A DNA stretch of 5,491 bases from an uncultured Bacteroides sp. (lineage in GTDB: Bacteria; Bacteroidota; Bacteroidia; Bacteroidales; Bacteroidaceae): NCBI GenBank assembly GCA_900557355.1, contig USSR01000485.1, positions 1 through 5,491 on the forward strand. The letters are read 5' to 3'. A model generated the notes under the pieces. That model was not told the DNA's origin, ran no database searches, and saw only the letters and a list, made by a program, of their open reading frames with translations. A program made the translations under genes and the position numbers. Below are positions 5,419 through 5,491 of this stretch, piece by piece; the first letter of the stretch is position 1; every line of letters begins with the position of its first letter.

Positions 5419-5478
5419 TTTTCATACGATAACCAGGAAAGATGGAACTATTATTAATTATTATAAAAAGTAATATTT

Positions 5479-5491
5479 ATGGAAAATCAAA
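5479..5491 (+). CDS. Start of a gene cut by the window edge
   Basis: ATG GAA AAT CAA (Met-Glu-Asn-Gln) begins at 5479 after an AT-rich leader of the usual Bacteroides kind and downstream of a fair promoter. Only four codons are visible, so no product can be named. A competing ATG at 5442 in another frame is preceded by AGGAAAG and also stays open to the edge (MELLLIIIKSN), so the true start is uncertain. Confidence 0.45.

Larger units (their letters stand above)
5071..5478. other. Long intergenic region with short repeats
   Basis: About 400 bases follow the terminator without a convincing gene on either strand. The + strand open frame at 5220-5432 translates to an uneven Cys-, Phe- and Leu-rich sequence with no domain or start signal. 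Visible structure: TATCTGAT or its reverse complement at 5123-5130, 5166-5173 and 5214-5221; a perfect TATCTG/CAGATA hairpin with ATGA loop at 5214-5229; and three pyrimidine-rich GTCCC-type copies at 5277, 5293 and 5360. The right end contains a promoter (5387-5418) and an AT-rich leader for the next gene. No tRNA-like or CRISPR-like pattern was seen. Confidence 0.5.

Noticed and set aside
5220..5473. Two overlapping + strand frames of about 70 codons
   Set aside because: Composition is unlike a protein, they have no start signals, and they run through the promoter and leader of the next gene.

Overview
The window looks like chromosomal DNA from a Bacteroides-type member of the Bacteroidota. 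Start regions carry the TAnnTTTG (-7) promoter box of that phylum instead of a sigma-70 -10/-35 pair. Most translation starts sit in A-rich leaders without a clear Shine-Dalgarno. The proteins (a DUF3836-like secreted protein, a large envelope-sensing histidine kinase, a short outer-membrane-type protein and an OmpR-family regulator) are also of a Bacteroides kind. The species cannot be fixed from this sequence alone. No mobile element, CRISPR array, tRNA or rRNA was seen.

Layout: positions 8-28 hold an intrinsic terminator that closes a + strand gene lying left of the window. It is followed by a minus-strand gene for a small secreted repeat protein (66-551). A 324-base divergent region (552-875) separates this gene from a 752-residue membrane histidine kinase (876-3134, +). 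Then, all on the + strand, come a secreted beta-rich, probably outer-membrane protein (3239-4099) and an OmpR/PhoB-family response regulator (4302-5003) closed by a strong terminator (5031-5070). A long, mostly gene-free stretch (5071-5478) leads to a promoter and the first codons of another gene at the right edge.

The main finding is a 36-base element that occurs twice, at 622-657 and 4209-4244, with 31 of 36 positions identical. Each copy has three GTTATC/GTTAAC-like hexamers spaced exactly 11 bp apart, the architecture expected for tandem binding of an OmpR/PhoB-type regulator. One copy sits directly upstream of the response-regulator promoter, the other directly upstream of the promoter of the secreted-protein gene. 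Neither promoter has a good -33 box. The simplest model, which is inference, is a small autoregulated envelope-sensing circuit: the kinase phosphorylates the regulator, which activates its own gene and the DUF3836-like gene.

A second point of interest is the kinase itself. It appears to be an internal tandem duplication of a whole sensor half (membrane helix, periplasmic domain, membrane helix, dimerisation helix). The first dimerisation helix has lost the phospho-accepting histidine (Glu230 where His538 stands in the second copy). The two secreted proteins are also internally repetitive: four aromatic/WN repeats in the 161-residue protein and four beta-hairpins in the 286-residue protein.
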